9,502 nucleotides of DNA, taken from DATAXP01 sp036272935. GTDB taxonomy: Bacteria; Planctomycetota; Planctomycetia; Pirellulales; PNKZ01. The notes beneath the pieces were generated by a model that saw only the letters and a program-made list of their open reading frames with translations, was not told the origin of the DNA and made no database searches. Numbering within the stretch: the stretch's first letter is position 1; each line of letters starts with the position of its first letter. Below are positions 1 to 6,072 of the stretch, in pieces. A program made the translations under genes and the position numbers. The stretch spans positions 1 to 9,502 of the forward strand of contig DATAXP010000106.1 of the NCBI GenBank assembly GCA_036272935.1. Direction: 5' to 3'.

Positions 1-1
1 T

Positions 2-265
2 GTTGATCTCGATTTTTCCGATGGCGAACGACTTGAACTCTCAAAGATCATCACCCTGGCCGAGTACAAACGGAAAAACGGCGAGCTGAGCGAGTGCCTG
101 CGGCTGTTGGACAGCTATTGGCCGCGATTCCTGATGGCGCACGTTCCCGCCACGCAACCGTTGGCGACACGTCCGCCGCGCGCCGCCGAACTTCTTCCAG
201 AAGCCGAAGAGCCGATCCGCGCCGGCTGGATGGACCGCATGAAACGCGCGATCTGGTGGCGGTGA
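2..265 (+). CDS. 3' end of an unrecognised protein gene (partial)
   Basis: The open frame enters from the left edge in frame 2 and ends at TGA 263-265, giving the last 87 residues. The visible part has an acidic, probably helical stretch (DGERLELSKIITLAEYKRKN), then a Leu- and Trp-containing segment, a Pro/Ala-rich linker and a basic end (MKRAIWWR). I recognise no domain. This frame is preferred over the overlapping frame starting at 94 because its composition is protein-like and it is open right from the window edge. A strong hairpin follows about 10 bp after the stop, as expected at a gene end. Confidence 0.6.
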   Translation, partial: VDLDFSDGERLELSKIITLAEYKRKNGELSECLRLLDSYWPRFLMAHVPATQPLATRPPRAAELLPEAEEPIRAGWMDRMKRAIWWR

Positions 266-275
266 GTCGCTTAGC

Positions 276-295
276 GCGGGTCGTCCACGACCCGC
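276..295 (+). terminator. Strong hairpin after the first gene, possible terminator
   Basis: A perfect inverted repeat: GCGGGTCG, loop TCCA, CGACCCGC, which can close to a 9-bp stem with a 2-nt loop. It begins 10 bp after the TGA of the upstream gene. Only a short AGTTT follows, so it is a weak intrinsic terminator at best. It could equally be another dispersed palindromic repeat like the one at 352-415. Confidence 0.4.
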
Positions 296-351
296 AGTTT
301 GCCGCGTGAAGGTGGCGCCTAGCGAGCGTTTCAGCTAGCTGGAGCGGCGAG

Positions 352-415
352 GTCGGGTGCCATGCTCACGCTTGCGTGAGCCTGGCCACGACGAGCGTGG
401 ACATGGCACCCCGAC
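352..415. repeat. Three-armed palindromic intergenic repeat
   Basis: The outer arms GTCGGGTGCCATG (352-364) and CATGGCACCCCGAC (402-415) are reverse complements apart from one extra base. Between them sit two smaller hairpins: GCTCACG/CGTGAGC with a CTTG loop (364-381), and CCACG/CGTGG with an ACGAG loop (386-400). The whole can fold as a cruciform or cloverleaf. The GGTGCCATG...CATGGCACC arms resemble a family of palindromes I associate with planctomycete intergenic regions; that link is from memory. It lies between the end of the first gene and the 3' end of hinT. Confidence 0.65.
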
Positions 416-465
416 AGGACGCCACACCGTTGCAAAACGCGCTCTAAGCAAGCAAATGCGGCGCG

Positions 466-807
466 CTATCCCGGCGGCCAGCTCAGCACCCGGCCACCCA
501 GCAGGTGAAAATGCAGATGGTCGACCGATTGACCGGCATCGGGACCGCTATTGGCCACCACACGGTAGCCCCCGGTGAGCCCTAGCTGCTCGGCCAACCG
601 GCGGATGACGCACAGCAAGTGCCCCACGGTCGGCGCGTCGGCGTCGGTCAGGTGCGCGATCGACACGATCGGCCGCTTGGGAATCACTAACACGTGCACC
701 GGCGCTTGCGGGTTGATGTCGTGCATCGCCAGGCATTGATCGTCTTCGTAGATGATCTTCGCCGGCACCTCGCGATCGATGATTCGCTGGAAAATGTTGT
801 TCGCCAT
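466..807 (-). CDS. hinT: HIT-family (HINT1-like) purine nucleoside phosphoramidase
   Basis: A 113-residue soluble protein, full length for the HINT branch of the histidine-triad superfamily. Members hydrolyse the P-N bond of adenosine or guanosine phosphoramidates such as AMP-lysine, as dimers in the cytoplasm. The triad HLHFH is at residues 97-101, so H97, H99 and H101 are the His-x-His-x-His set. It is preceded by GQSV and followed by LLGGR and a C-terminal SWPPG, the same layout as eukaryotic HINT1. The N-terminal FQRIIDREVPAKIIYEDD is also typical. The ATG at 807 lies 3 bp after the TAA of the Trm112-like gene, so the two are probably co-transcribed and translationally coupled. There is no strong ribosome binding site of its own. 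Physiological substrates in bacteria are poorly known. Confidence 0.93.
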   Translation of the reverse strand: MANNIFQRIIDREVPAKIIYEDDQCLAMHDINPQAPVHVLVIPKRPIVSIAHLTDADAPTVGHLLCVIRRLAEQLGLTGGYRVVANSGPDAGQSVDHLHFHLLGGRVLSWPPG

Positions 808-810
808 GGA

Positions 811-1086
811 TTACTTGCCCCACGATCCTAGTTGCGCCAGCGGAATGCCTTCGTCGACCAACAGCACCGGGATACCGTCGACCACCGGATACGCCACTGC
901 GCGGTCGGCGCGCACTAGCGCGGCATCGAAGCGTTTCTCGGGCTTGCCGCCGCCGCGGTTTGTCAGTCGGCCGGCCGCGATCATGCGGTTCAGCTCGACG
1001 AGGGCGCGGTCGTCGAGCAGCTCGAGTGCGGTGCGCGTCTCGGGGCAGCGCAGCATTGCCAGCAGTTCGCTGCTGACGGCGGCCAT
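811..1086 (-). CDS. Trm112-like small protein
   Basis: The 91-residue product has the two halves of the Trm112 fold. Near the N-terminus is LLAMLRCPETRTAL (residues 8-21); near the C-terminus is YPVVDGIPVLLVDEGIPL (66-83). In between is a helical insertion of about 40 residues, as in planctomycete members. Classical Trm112-like proteins carry CPxC, a half zinc site or a structural pair; here only C14 remains and the second position is Thr, so zinc binding is doubtful. Eukaryotic Trm112 activates methyltransferases; the bacterial role is not settled. The ATG at 1086 is chosen over the one at 1131 because GGAGAG lies 8 nt upstream and family homology begins there. It heads a two-gene unit with hinT. 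Confidence 0.85.
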   Translation of the reverse strand: MAAVSSELLAMLRCPETRTALELLDDRALVELNRMIAAGRLTNRGGGKPEKRFDAALVRADRAVAYPVVDGIPVLLVDEGIPLAQLGSWGK

Positions 1087-1221
1087 GGGCTTACTCTCCG
1101 CGAAAATGGCTGCGACACATGCTGCCAGCACGTGGCGTGCGTGCGGTGCTCATGCTGTTATATTCCAAGTGCCGATACAGGAATAGAGTCGCCGCCTTAG
1201 GTAACTATTGAGACGTATCCC

Positions 1222-1980
1222 GTGCGATTGCTGAAGGTACTCGCCGCCGTTGCGCCGCTGGCTGTCGCCGCATCGGTGCGGGCCGATGACGTGACGTACT
1301 TCGAGAAAAACGGCGTCACCTACCGCGAGACGCACACCAAGGTCCAGCGGCCGATCACCGAGCTGCGCTACAACGATCAGCGGCGCACGGTCTATCGCGA
1401 GCAGCTCAACACCAGCACTCAGACCGTCAATCGCACCTACCACGCGCCGGTCACCGAGTACCAGACACGGTCGAAACTGGTGGGGCGGTGGAACCCGTTC
1501 GTCCGCCAGCCGTACTACGAGCACACCCAGGTGCCGGTCACCCGCTGGCAGCAGCGCAGCGAAGCGGTACAGGTGCCGGTGACCACGCGCAGCATTGTCC
1601 CTGAAACCACGACCGTCCGGGTGCCAGTCGCTTCGACCCGCATTGTCGAGGACGAAGTGATCCACCGTGTCGCCGTGGGGACGCGTCCCACGGTAGCCGC
1701 AGCACCGCCCGCCGCCGCACCTGTGGCGAGTATCGCGCCGGCGCCGCCCCAGATCGCCGCGCGTCCGGCGGCCGGGCCGCGCTACGGTAGCGTGCAGGCC
1801 ACCGCCCCGATGCCGGTTGTGGTCACTCAGCCAAGCAGTGCCGCACAGCCAAGCGCTGTCAGCCAGGCGAGCACCGTCGGCGCACCGGTCGCCATCGGCG
1901 GCATCTCGAAGCTCGACTCCGATCCTCCGCGCGTCGGCAACAATGTTCCCTGGCGCCGGGCCGATGTTTCGCGGCGCTAG
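1222..1980 (+). CDS. Secreted protein of unknown function with VPV repeats
   Basis: The 252-residue product starts at GTG 1222, with no in-frame ATG that would keep the signal peptide. Residues 1-21 form a clear Sec signal peptide (basic RLLK, an Ala/Val/Leu-rich core, probable cleavage after VRA). The mature part begins with a Tyr/Thr/Arg-rich region of short irregular repeats: APVT at 76, VPVT at 104 and 118, VPVA at 134, spaced 14-28 residues apart. Residues 155-225 are a low-complexity Ala/Pro/Val linker, and the end is short and basic. No enzymatic motif is visible. It is probably an exported, perhaps envelope-associated protein of a planctomycete-type family; this is inference. A TATATT at 1159-1164 could be a -10 element, but no convincing -35 is seen. 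It is divergent from the Trm112-like gene and its stop overlaps the NAMPT stop. Confidence 0.8.
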   Translation: MRLLKVLAAVAPLAVAASVRADDVTYFEKNGVTYRETHTKVQRPITELRYNDQRRTVYREQLNTSTQTVNRTYHAPVTEYQTRSKLVGRWNPFVRQPYYEHTQVPVTRWQQRSEAVQVPVTTRSIVPETTTVRVPVASTRIVEDEVIHRVAVGTRPTVAAAPPAAAPVASIAPAPPQIAARPAAGPRYGSVQATAPMPVVVTQPSSAAQPSAVSQASTVGAPVAIGGISKLDSDPPRVGNNVPWRRADVSRR

Positions 1981-3389
1981 CCAACTGCCGCGCGGCGCCT
2001 AACGTCGGCCAGCGTGGTGCGATCGATCAGGCTGCCGTTCTCGAAGACCAGGCGCAGCTCGTCGTCGCCGGCATCATGCTCGTGGACCGTGGCATAGGTC
2101 GCCCCGTCCGGTCCGTCGCGGCGGATCAGCTTGAAGCGGCCCGATTTCGATTGCTTGTTGTTGTCGGTCACGGGCCGCTTGTAAACGTCGCGCTGCTGGG
2201 CGTGCGGGGCATCCCCCACCGTGATCGACGAGCATTTGAAGGCGAACTTCAGCGTGTCACGGTTGAGCTTTTGCAGCAGGCCACCACCGGAACCGAACGC
2301 GAGGTTGTCGGCACTCCAGCCGTAGCGCGTGACCGCTTCGAGAATCGTCCCTAGCGACGTGAAGTCGACGCCGTCGCCTTGGATCAGCCGTACATGGCGA
2401 TCGAGCAGCTTGAAACCCTTGGCGTTGGTGGTCGTGGGAAAGCGTGAACCGAGAATATCGAGCACTTGGCAAACCACGGTAGCCGGGTCGCCCGAATCCG
2501 GACGGATCACGAGTGTGCCATTGCGGTGCAACACTTGGTCGCGCAGCGCACCGCCCCAGTAATCGCGGCAGGCACGGAACACGTCGAAGCTGTCGCTAAC
2601 GCAGGCGACGGTACCCGTGGGATACTGTTCGAGCATGTTTCGCATGGCATCGAGCTCGTGCGCCTCGCCCCACGAGGTGATCGTGCTGTGCTCGCTGGCC
2701 GGGATCGAGAAGCCGCCGCATGCGTCGCCGTACGTCTCGGCCAACAGCTCCAGAGCCGGCAGGTTGTCGGTGCCGCGAAAGTTCACCAGGTGCGCCGCCC
2801 CGCCAATCGCCGCCGTCTCGACGCTCGACACGCCGCGGCAGCCAAAGTCGTGCAGCTTGAAGTCGACGGCTGCCGGATCGCCGCTCGCCGCCAGGTACCG
2901 CAGCAGCACGCGCTTCATCTCGCGGCTCTGCGTGGCCACCGTGGTCGGATACCACACCTGCACGAGCATCGTTTCCAGCCAGTTGGTGAGCCAATAACAG
3001 GCGGGATCGGTGTTCTCGATCGTCATCAAGCAGTTGTGCGTAGGAACGACCGAACCCTCCGCCACCGCGCGGATGCGCACCGGCAGCCGGCCACCGTGGG
3101 CCGCCACGATGTGCTCCCAGCCGGAGCGGTTGAAGTTGCGGTCGTCGCCGAAGTGTCGCCGGCAGCGGTGCTCGGCTCGATCGATCCGTTCCGGGGTCAC
3201 AAACACCCCGGCAATCTGCTCGAGCAGGTATTGCAGGCCGAAGAAGACCGTCTCGCGGAAACCAAATTGCCGGTCGCTGCCCCGCGACTCGAAGTACGAA
3301 TAGACACACCGGGTTTCCGGCGGATACTGCCGGAAATGGCCCATCTTGTACGAGTCGGTAAACGCCAGCGGATTCCAGTCGCCGCGCAT
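1977..3389 (-). CDS. nadV: Nicotinamide phosphoribosyltransferase (NAMPT/NadV)
   Basis: A 470-residue cytoplasmic enzyme that makes nicotinamide mononucleotide from nicotinamide and phosphoribosyl pyrophosphate, the first step of direct NAD salvage. Similarity to human NAMPT runs over the whole length. TDSYKMGH (11-18) holds the Tyr equivalent to human Y18. KLHDFGCRGVSS (178-189) holds F182 and R185, matching human F193 and R196. NFRGTD ends in D208 (human D219). The catalytic His is H234 in PASEHSTITSWG (human H247). IRPDSGDP (295-302) and FGSGGGLLQKL (365-375) form the phosphate-binding side. The match to NAMPT rather than PncB-type enzymes is clear. The gene ends in a CTAG shared with the convergent secreted-protein gene and lies 48 bp downstream of a hypothetical gene in the same direction. 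The ATG at 3389 has no strong ribosome binding site but fits the family N-terminus. Confidence 0.95.
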   Translation of the reverse strand: MRGDWNPLAFTDSYKMGHFRQYPPETRCVYSYFESRGSDRQFGFRETVFFGLQYLLEQIAGVFVTPERIDRAEHRCRRHFGDDRNFNRSGWEHIVAAHGGRLPVRIRAVAEGSVVPTHNCLMTIENTDPACYWLTNWLETMLVQVWYPTTVATQSREMKRVLLRYLAASGDPAAVDFKLHDFGCRGVSSVETAAIGGAAHLVNFRGTDNLPALELLAETYGDACGGFSIPASEHSTITSWGEAHELDAMRNMLEQYPTGTVACVSDSFDVFRACRDYWGGALRDQVLHRNGTLVIRPDSGDPATVVCQVLDILGSRFPTTTNAKGFKLLDRHVRLIQGDGVDFTSLGTILEAVTRYGWSADNLAFGSGGGLLQKLNRDTLKFAFKCSSITVGDAPHAQQRDVYKRPVTDNNKQSKSGRFKLIRRDGPDGATYATVHEHDAGDDELRLVFENGSLIDRTTLADVRRRAAVG

Positions 3390-3437
3390 CGCACCATCAT
3401 TTTACCGGTGGTCGCCCGACGCGCTCAACGGTTCGCG

Positions 3438-3791
3438 CTACTCTTGCGGCGGCGCGCTGTCAGCGGCGGCCGCGGGGGCTTGCATCGGAATGGTGCCTGC
3501 CATCGCGGCCGCAACGCCACGGCGGCGGCGTGCGTGCTTGGCCGTCGACCATTCTTTGGTCAGCGTTTCGAACACGTCGGGCGATTCATAGCGCACGATG
3601 TTCTTGCCTTCCGGCATCGGTCCGACCAACCCCTGGAACACCGGCTGCCCGCGCAACCCCAGGTCGGTGCTGCAATCGTCGACGCCAATCTGCGTGTGCA
3701 TCTTCAGCAGGGCGTCGGATTTGGCGTAGTCCTTGATGCGAATCTTTCCGTCGGCTCCGCGCGTCACCACCCGAAACGTGTCTTTGGGCAT
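3438..3791 (-). CDS. Hypothetical 117-residue protein
   Basis: I do not recognise a family. The first 85 residues look folded and mixed alpha/beta: MPKDTFRVVTRGADGKIRIK, then a segment containing DALLKMHTQIGVDDCSTDLG. The last 35 residues are a basic cluster (KHARRRRG) followed by an Ala/Pro-rich, probably disordered tail. There is no signal peptide or membrane segment. GGAG lies 10 nt upstream of the ATG at 3791, supporting the start. It precedes nadV in the same direction with a 48-bp gap, so the two may share a transcript, but nothing in the sequence links it to NAD metabolism. Confidence 0.7.
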   Translation of the reverse strand: MPKDTFRVVTRGADGKIRIKDYAKSDALLKMHTQIGVDDCSTDLGLRGQPVFQGLVGPMPEGKNIVRYESPDVFETLTKEWSTAKHARRRRGVAAAMAGTIPMQAPAAAADSAPPQE

Positions 3792-4028
3792 CGTCGTTGT
3801 TCTCCGAGGTCGTTTGGCAGTTGTTCGAGCAAAGCCGTGCTAGCATTGGTGTCTGACCGCCTTGGAGTATCGACCCGGGGCACTGGCCGAGCGCAACGTT
3901 TCTCCAAGCCTCGACAAGCCGCGACGGTGCGCCAAAACCGGCGCCCAGCGTGCATCGGCTATCTCCGGCAGGTCCGTCGGTCGTCAGTACCGAGCGGAAC
4001 GATTGTGCCGAGTGCGCGGCCGACGAAT

Positions 4029-4092
4029 GAACCACCAAAGCACGAAGATGCGAAAGTTCCTGCTCTTCGTGTCCTTCGTGCCTTGGTGGTTC
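4029..4092. repeat. Palindromic intergenic repeat (GAACCACCAA type)
   Basis: The left arm 4029-4056 and right arm 4065-4092 are reverse complements at 21 of 28 positions, with GAACCACCAA and GCACGAAG fully matched; the loop is 4057-4064. The right arm reads CTTCGTGTCCTTCGTGCCTT, a tandem CTTCGTG pattern that I recall as a recurring dispersed repeat in planctomycete and other large bacterial genomes. It is probably non-coding even though it sits in an open frame. Confidence 0.55.
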
Positions 4093-4104
4093 TTCTCTTG
4101 CCGT

Positions 4105-4191
4105 TCAGGCCGGCAGCCCCGGGATGACGTGGCCATGCACGTCGGTCAGCCGGCGATCGATGCCGTTGTGCCGCCGGGTAAGCCGGGTGGC
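4105..4191 (-). pseudogene. Remnant of a DUF1501-family gene (C-terminal tail)
   Basis: Read on the minus strand and ending at TGA 4107-4105, the last 28 codons give ATRLTRRHNGIDRRLTDVHG and then HVIPGLPA. This resembles the end of DUF1501 proteins, a large planctomycete family of exported sulfatase-like proteins usually encoded beside DUF1553 cytochrome-type genes, whose C-terminus commonly reads LTDVHG followed by a short hydrophobic end. Upstream the frame stays open to a TAA at 4254-4252 but no longer resembles the family. There is no start and no upstream domain, so this is a fragment left by deletion or carried with a repeat. The identification is from memory of the family. Confidence 0.45.
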
Positions 4192-4244
4192 CCGCGGCTT
4201 GTGATGCAACCGCCCTTCGACCACGCCAGGATTAGCGAAGATCA

Positions 4245-4286
4245 GCGACGATTAGTGTTCCTCTTGCAAAGAACACGAATCGTCGC
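4245..4286. repeat. Hairpin repeat, 16-bp stem
   Basis: GCGACGATTAGTGTTC (4245-4260) and GAACACGAATCGTCGC (4271-4286) are reverse complements at 15 of 16 positions around a 10-nt loop. Flanking GATTAGCGAAGATCAGCG suggests a longer imperfect unit. There is no T-run on either side, so it is not an intrinsic terminator. It is most likely another dispersed intergenic palindrome. Confidence 0.6.
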
Positions 4287-4428
4287 GGATTACCACCACC
4301 GATTTCCATTTCGATCCACAAACGCAAATTCATTGACGTTCATCAACGAACTGCCGTCCGAGCGGCTGGCCGAGGCAACCGTTCTTGCCCGCTCCCGCAG
4401 CGAGGAGTAAATTGTCGAGTGTTCCTGA

Positions 4429-4511
4429 GGAGGGTAAGCGAACTGGCTAGCGGCCTGACTCGAAATCAGGTGCCCCGCAAGGGGTTGTGGGTTCGAATCC
4501 CATGCCCTCCG
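4429..4511 (+). tRNA. tRNA-Ser(CGA)-like gene, with an irregular D-arm
   Basis: The acceptor strands GGAGGGT (4429-4435) and GCCCTCC (4504-4510) form 7 pairs, one of them T-G, and G4511 is the serine-type discriminator. The anticodon arm is CCTGA/TCAGG around CTCGAAA, with anticodon CGA at 4461-4463 reading UCG. The long variable arm CCCC-GCAA-GGGG (4473-4484) is diagnostic of the serine type. The T-arm GTGGG/CCCAT encloses TTCGAAT. CCA is not encoded. The D region (4436-4453) is abnormal: position 8 is A instead of the near-universal T, and the expected D-stem strands read GCG and GCG, leaving at most 2 pairs. The 3' half is antisense to the integrase tail, marking it as the integration site. 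It may be a working tRNA with a weak D-arm or a damaged copy. Confidence 0.75.
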
Positions 4512-5805
4512 CTTTTGCGTTTAACGCCAATCGGTGACAAGCATTGCCCAAAGCCTTGTCATTGCTAAGGTTTGTGGCTTTCACGTCCGAATGGCTGTTG
4601 CCATTCAATGACGGCGAATGACCCTCAACGCCGCCCGAAATGCAGCGCATTTGCAGCGCGGAACGTTTTCCGCGGCTCCGTTTGACGTGGCTGGCGTCGG
4701 CCTTCGGAGTCGGCAAGTTGGCAACCGCCTTTGCCTGATCGTTGATGCCGATATGCGTGTAGCGCATCGTCATCTTCACGTCCGTGTGCCGAGCCAATTC
4801 CTTCGCCTCGGGTAGCGACGCACCGGAGCGAAGCAACTGTGTGATGTAAGTGTGCCGACCTGCCGCATGAAAATCGGCAATCCCTTCGTCCGTCTTATAC
4901 GGAATGCCGGCGCGCTTCAGGTCACGCTCGATGGCGAAGGACAGCTTCTTCTTTCCCAGTTTCGGAAACAGCCGGTCGGCCGGCTTAAGACCCTTGAGCC
5001 AGTCACGCAGCATGACGACCAGTTCAGGGTGCAGCGGCAGCACGTCCTTTCGCCGATGCTTCGATGACTTCGCCGCGACGGTCACAGTCGGCGGCGAATC
5101 GTCGAGCCGAAAGCTGCTCGCTGTCAGGCTCGCCATTTCCTGTTTTCGCAGGCCCGTGAAGTACGAGAAAAGATACGCCCGCGCCCGTAGTTCGGGTGTC
5201 AGCATCTGAACAAGCTTGCCGCTGTTCCGTGTAGCAGTGACCAGGCGCGATATTTCATCCGGCGTCAGCGCCCGTCGCGGGTGCCTAACGTCGGTTTCGG
5301 CGTTTAGCCGCTCCAAGCCGCGGAGCGGATTCGCCACGAGACGATGCGTGCTGACGCACCAATTGCAAAAAGAGTCGATCGCCTGGGCGTAATGGTTGTA
5401 GGTGCGATGCGACAGATTGATCTTTTCGCGGAGAGATCGCAAGAATGCTTGCACTTTTTCGATGCTAAGATCGGCCAAGGCCTTGAACTCGCAGCCGGCC
5501 ACGATGTTGTTGATACGCAACACCGTCACCTTTACGTGATGTGGTGAGTTGTCTGCAAGGCTTGCCTGAAACGCCAGCAGGTGCTCGGAAAGCGGAGCAT
5601 TCTTTGTCTCAACAAGACGCTCTTGCTCGGCATCGACCAGGCCGGTTTTCCGTAATCTCGCTTCGGTTTCGAGCTTAGCAGCAAGCTGCTCGGTGAGCCC
5701 CTTGTCGGTGAAACCTATGACCGTGCGGCGCTTGCCGAGGTGATCGGCGTACTGAATCGTGTACGGCTCGTTCTTGCCCTTGCGACGCTTGAAGATCGAT
5801 GCCAT
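4447..5805 (-). CDS. int: Tyrosine recombinase (element integrase)
   Basis: This 452-residue protein integrates and, with a directionality factor, excises the element by recombination at tRNA-Ser. Residues 1-60 resemble an arm-binding domain, 65-165 form the core-binding helical domain, and 175-360 the catalytic domain. Catalytic residues: R220 in TGLRKQE, K246 in the beta-hairpin, H313 and R317 in DFHAAGRHTY, H340 in ELARHTD, and Tyr349 in MRYTHIG. Box II has one more residue between H and R than the usual HxxR, a variant I associate with planctomycete integrases. Residues 365-452 are a poorly conserved tail whose last 20 (EGMGFEPTTPCGAPDFESGR) are encoded antisense to the tRNA. The ATG at 5805 has GGAGGA 7 nt upstream, inside the end of the excisionase gene, whose stop is 2 bp before it, so the two are probably coupled. 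Confidence 0.95.
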   Translation of the reverse strand: MASIFKRRKGKNEPYTIQYADHLGKRRTVIGFTDKGLTEQLAAKLETEARLRKTGLVDAEQERLVETKNAPLSEHLLAFQASLADNSPHHVKVTVLRINNIVAGCEFKALADLSIEKVQAFLRSLREKINLSHRTYNHYAQAIDSFCNWCVSTHRLVANPLRGLERLNAETDVRHPRRALTPDEISRLVTATRNSGKLVQMLTPELRARAYLFSYFTGLRKQEMASLTASSFRLDDSPPTVTVAAKSSKHRRKDVLPLHPELVVMLRDWLKGLKPADRLFPKLGKKKLSFAIERDLKRAGIPYKTDEGIADFHAAGRHTYITQLLRSGASLPEAKELARHTDVKMTMRYTHIGINDQAKAVANLPTPKADASHVKRSRGKRSALQMRCISGGVEGHSPSLNGNSHSDVKATNLSNDKALGNACHRLALNAKAEGMGFEPTTPCGAPDFESGR

Positions 5806-5807
5806 GG

Positions 5808-6050
5808 TTATTTCCTCCGCAGATCATTTTCGCGCGCTTGTCCCGACGGGCAACCGTCCGCGATCCATTTTCTGATTTCCTCCAGTCGCCAGCGCACCGC
5901 GCCGCCAAGTCGGACTGGTTGCGGCAAATGGCCCGCACTCCGCAGCCGCCAGAGTGCGCGGGTCGATATATCGAGCAGTCGCGCCAGGTCGGCCGCTGCA
6001 ATGAGGCACGGTTCGCTTGCCTCGGCCGCATGCAATTCGCCAAGAGCCAT
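5808..6050 (-). CDS. Excisionase-like winged-helix DNA-binding protein
   Basis: An 80-residue protein with an AlpA/MerR-like HTH of the excisionase type. LIAAADLARLLDISTRALWR (residues 17-36) is the helix-turn-helix. HLPQPVRLGGAVRWR (41-55) is the wing, and LEEIRKWIADG the following helix. Such proteins act as recombination directionality factors or as regulators of int. The ATG at 6050 is preferred: it leaves a 22-bp gap from the upstream gene and keeps the whole domain. A GTG at 6089 would add 13 residues, overlap the upstream gene by 17 bp and lacks a ribosome binding site. Neither start has a strong one. It lies directly before int with a 2-bp gap, the expected place for Xis. Confidence 0.85.
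   Translation of the reverse strand: MALGELHAAEASEPCLIAAADLARLLDISTRALWRLRSAGHLPQPVRLGGAVRWRLEEIRKWIADGCPSGQARENDLRRK
5813..5818 (-). promoter_or_regulatory. Ribosome binding site of int
   Basis: GGAGGA on the minus strand, 7 nt before the int ATG and within the last codons of the excisionase-like gene. It is the strongest Shine-Dalgarno match in the element together with the one at 6879-6885, and it fixes the int start. Its position implies that translation of the upstream gene may influence int. Confidence 0.75.
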
Positions 6051-6072
6051 AAGTTGTGTTCCCGTTGCTTTG

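Larger units (their letters stand above)
3792..4428. other. Gene-poor region with repeats and a gene remnant
   Basis: About 640 bp without a convincing complete gene. The first 235 bp (3792-4028) contain the leader of the 117-residue gene and otherwise nothing I can name. Then come a palindromic repeat (4029-4092), a probable DUF1501 tail on the minus strand (4105-4191) and a hairpin repeat (4245-4286). The last 140 bp lead into the tRNA and probably carry its promoter, though no clean -35/-10 pair stands out. An open frame of 182 codons on the + strand (3862-4410) crosses all of these and is not believed to be a gene. Confidence 0.6.

Noticed and set aside
811..1131. Longer Trm112-like start at 1131
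   Set aside because: The extra 15 residues do not fit the family, and the ATG at 1086 has GGAGAG at proper spacing.
1150..1665. 171-codon minus-strand frame
   Set aside because: It is antisense to the secreted-protein gene, whose signal peptide and repeats mark that strand as coding.
2466..4127. 553-codon open frame on the + strand
   Set aside because: It is antisense to most of nadV and to the 117-aa gene, is rich in Arg, His and Ala as expected of a high-GC shadow frame, and has no domain.
3862..4410. 182-codon + strand open frame
   Set aside because: It crosses two palindromic repeats and the DUF1501-like remnant, which lies on the other strand; it has no ribosome binding site and no protein-like composition.
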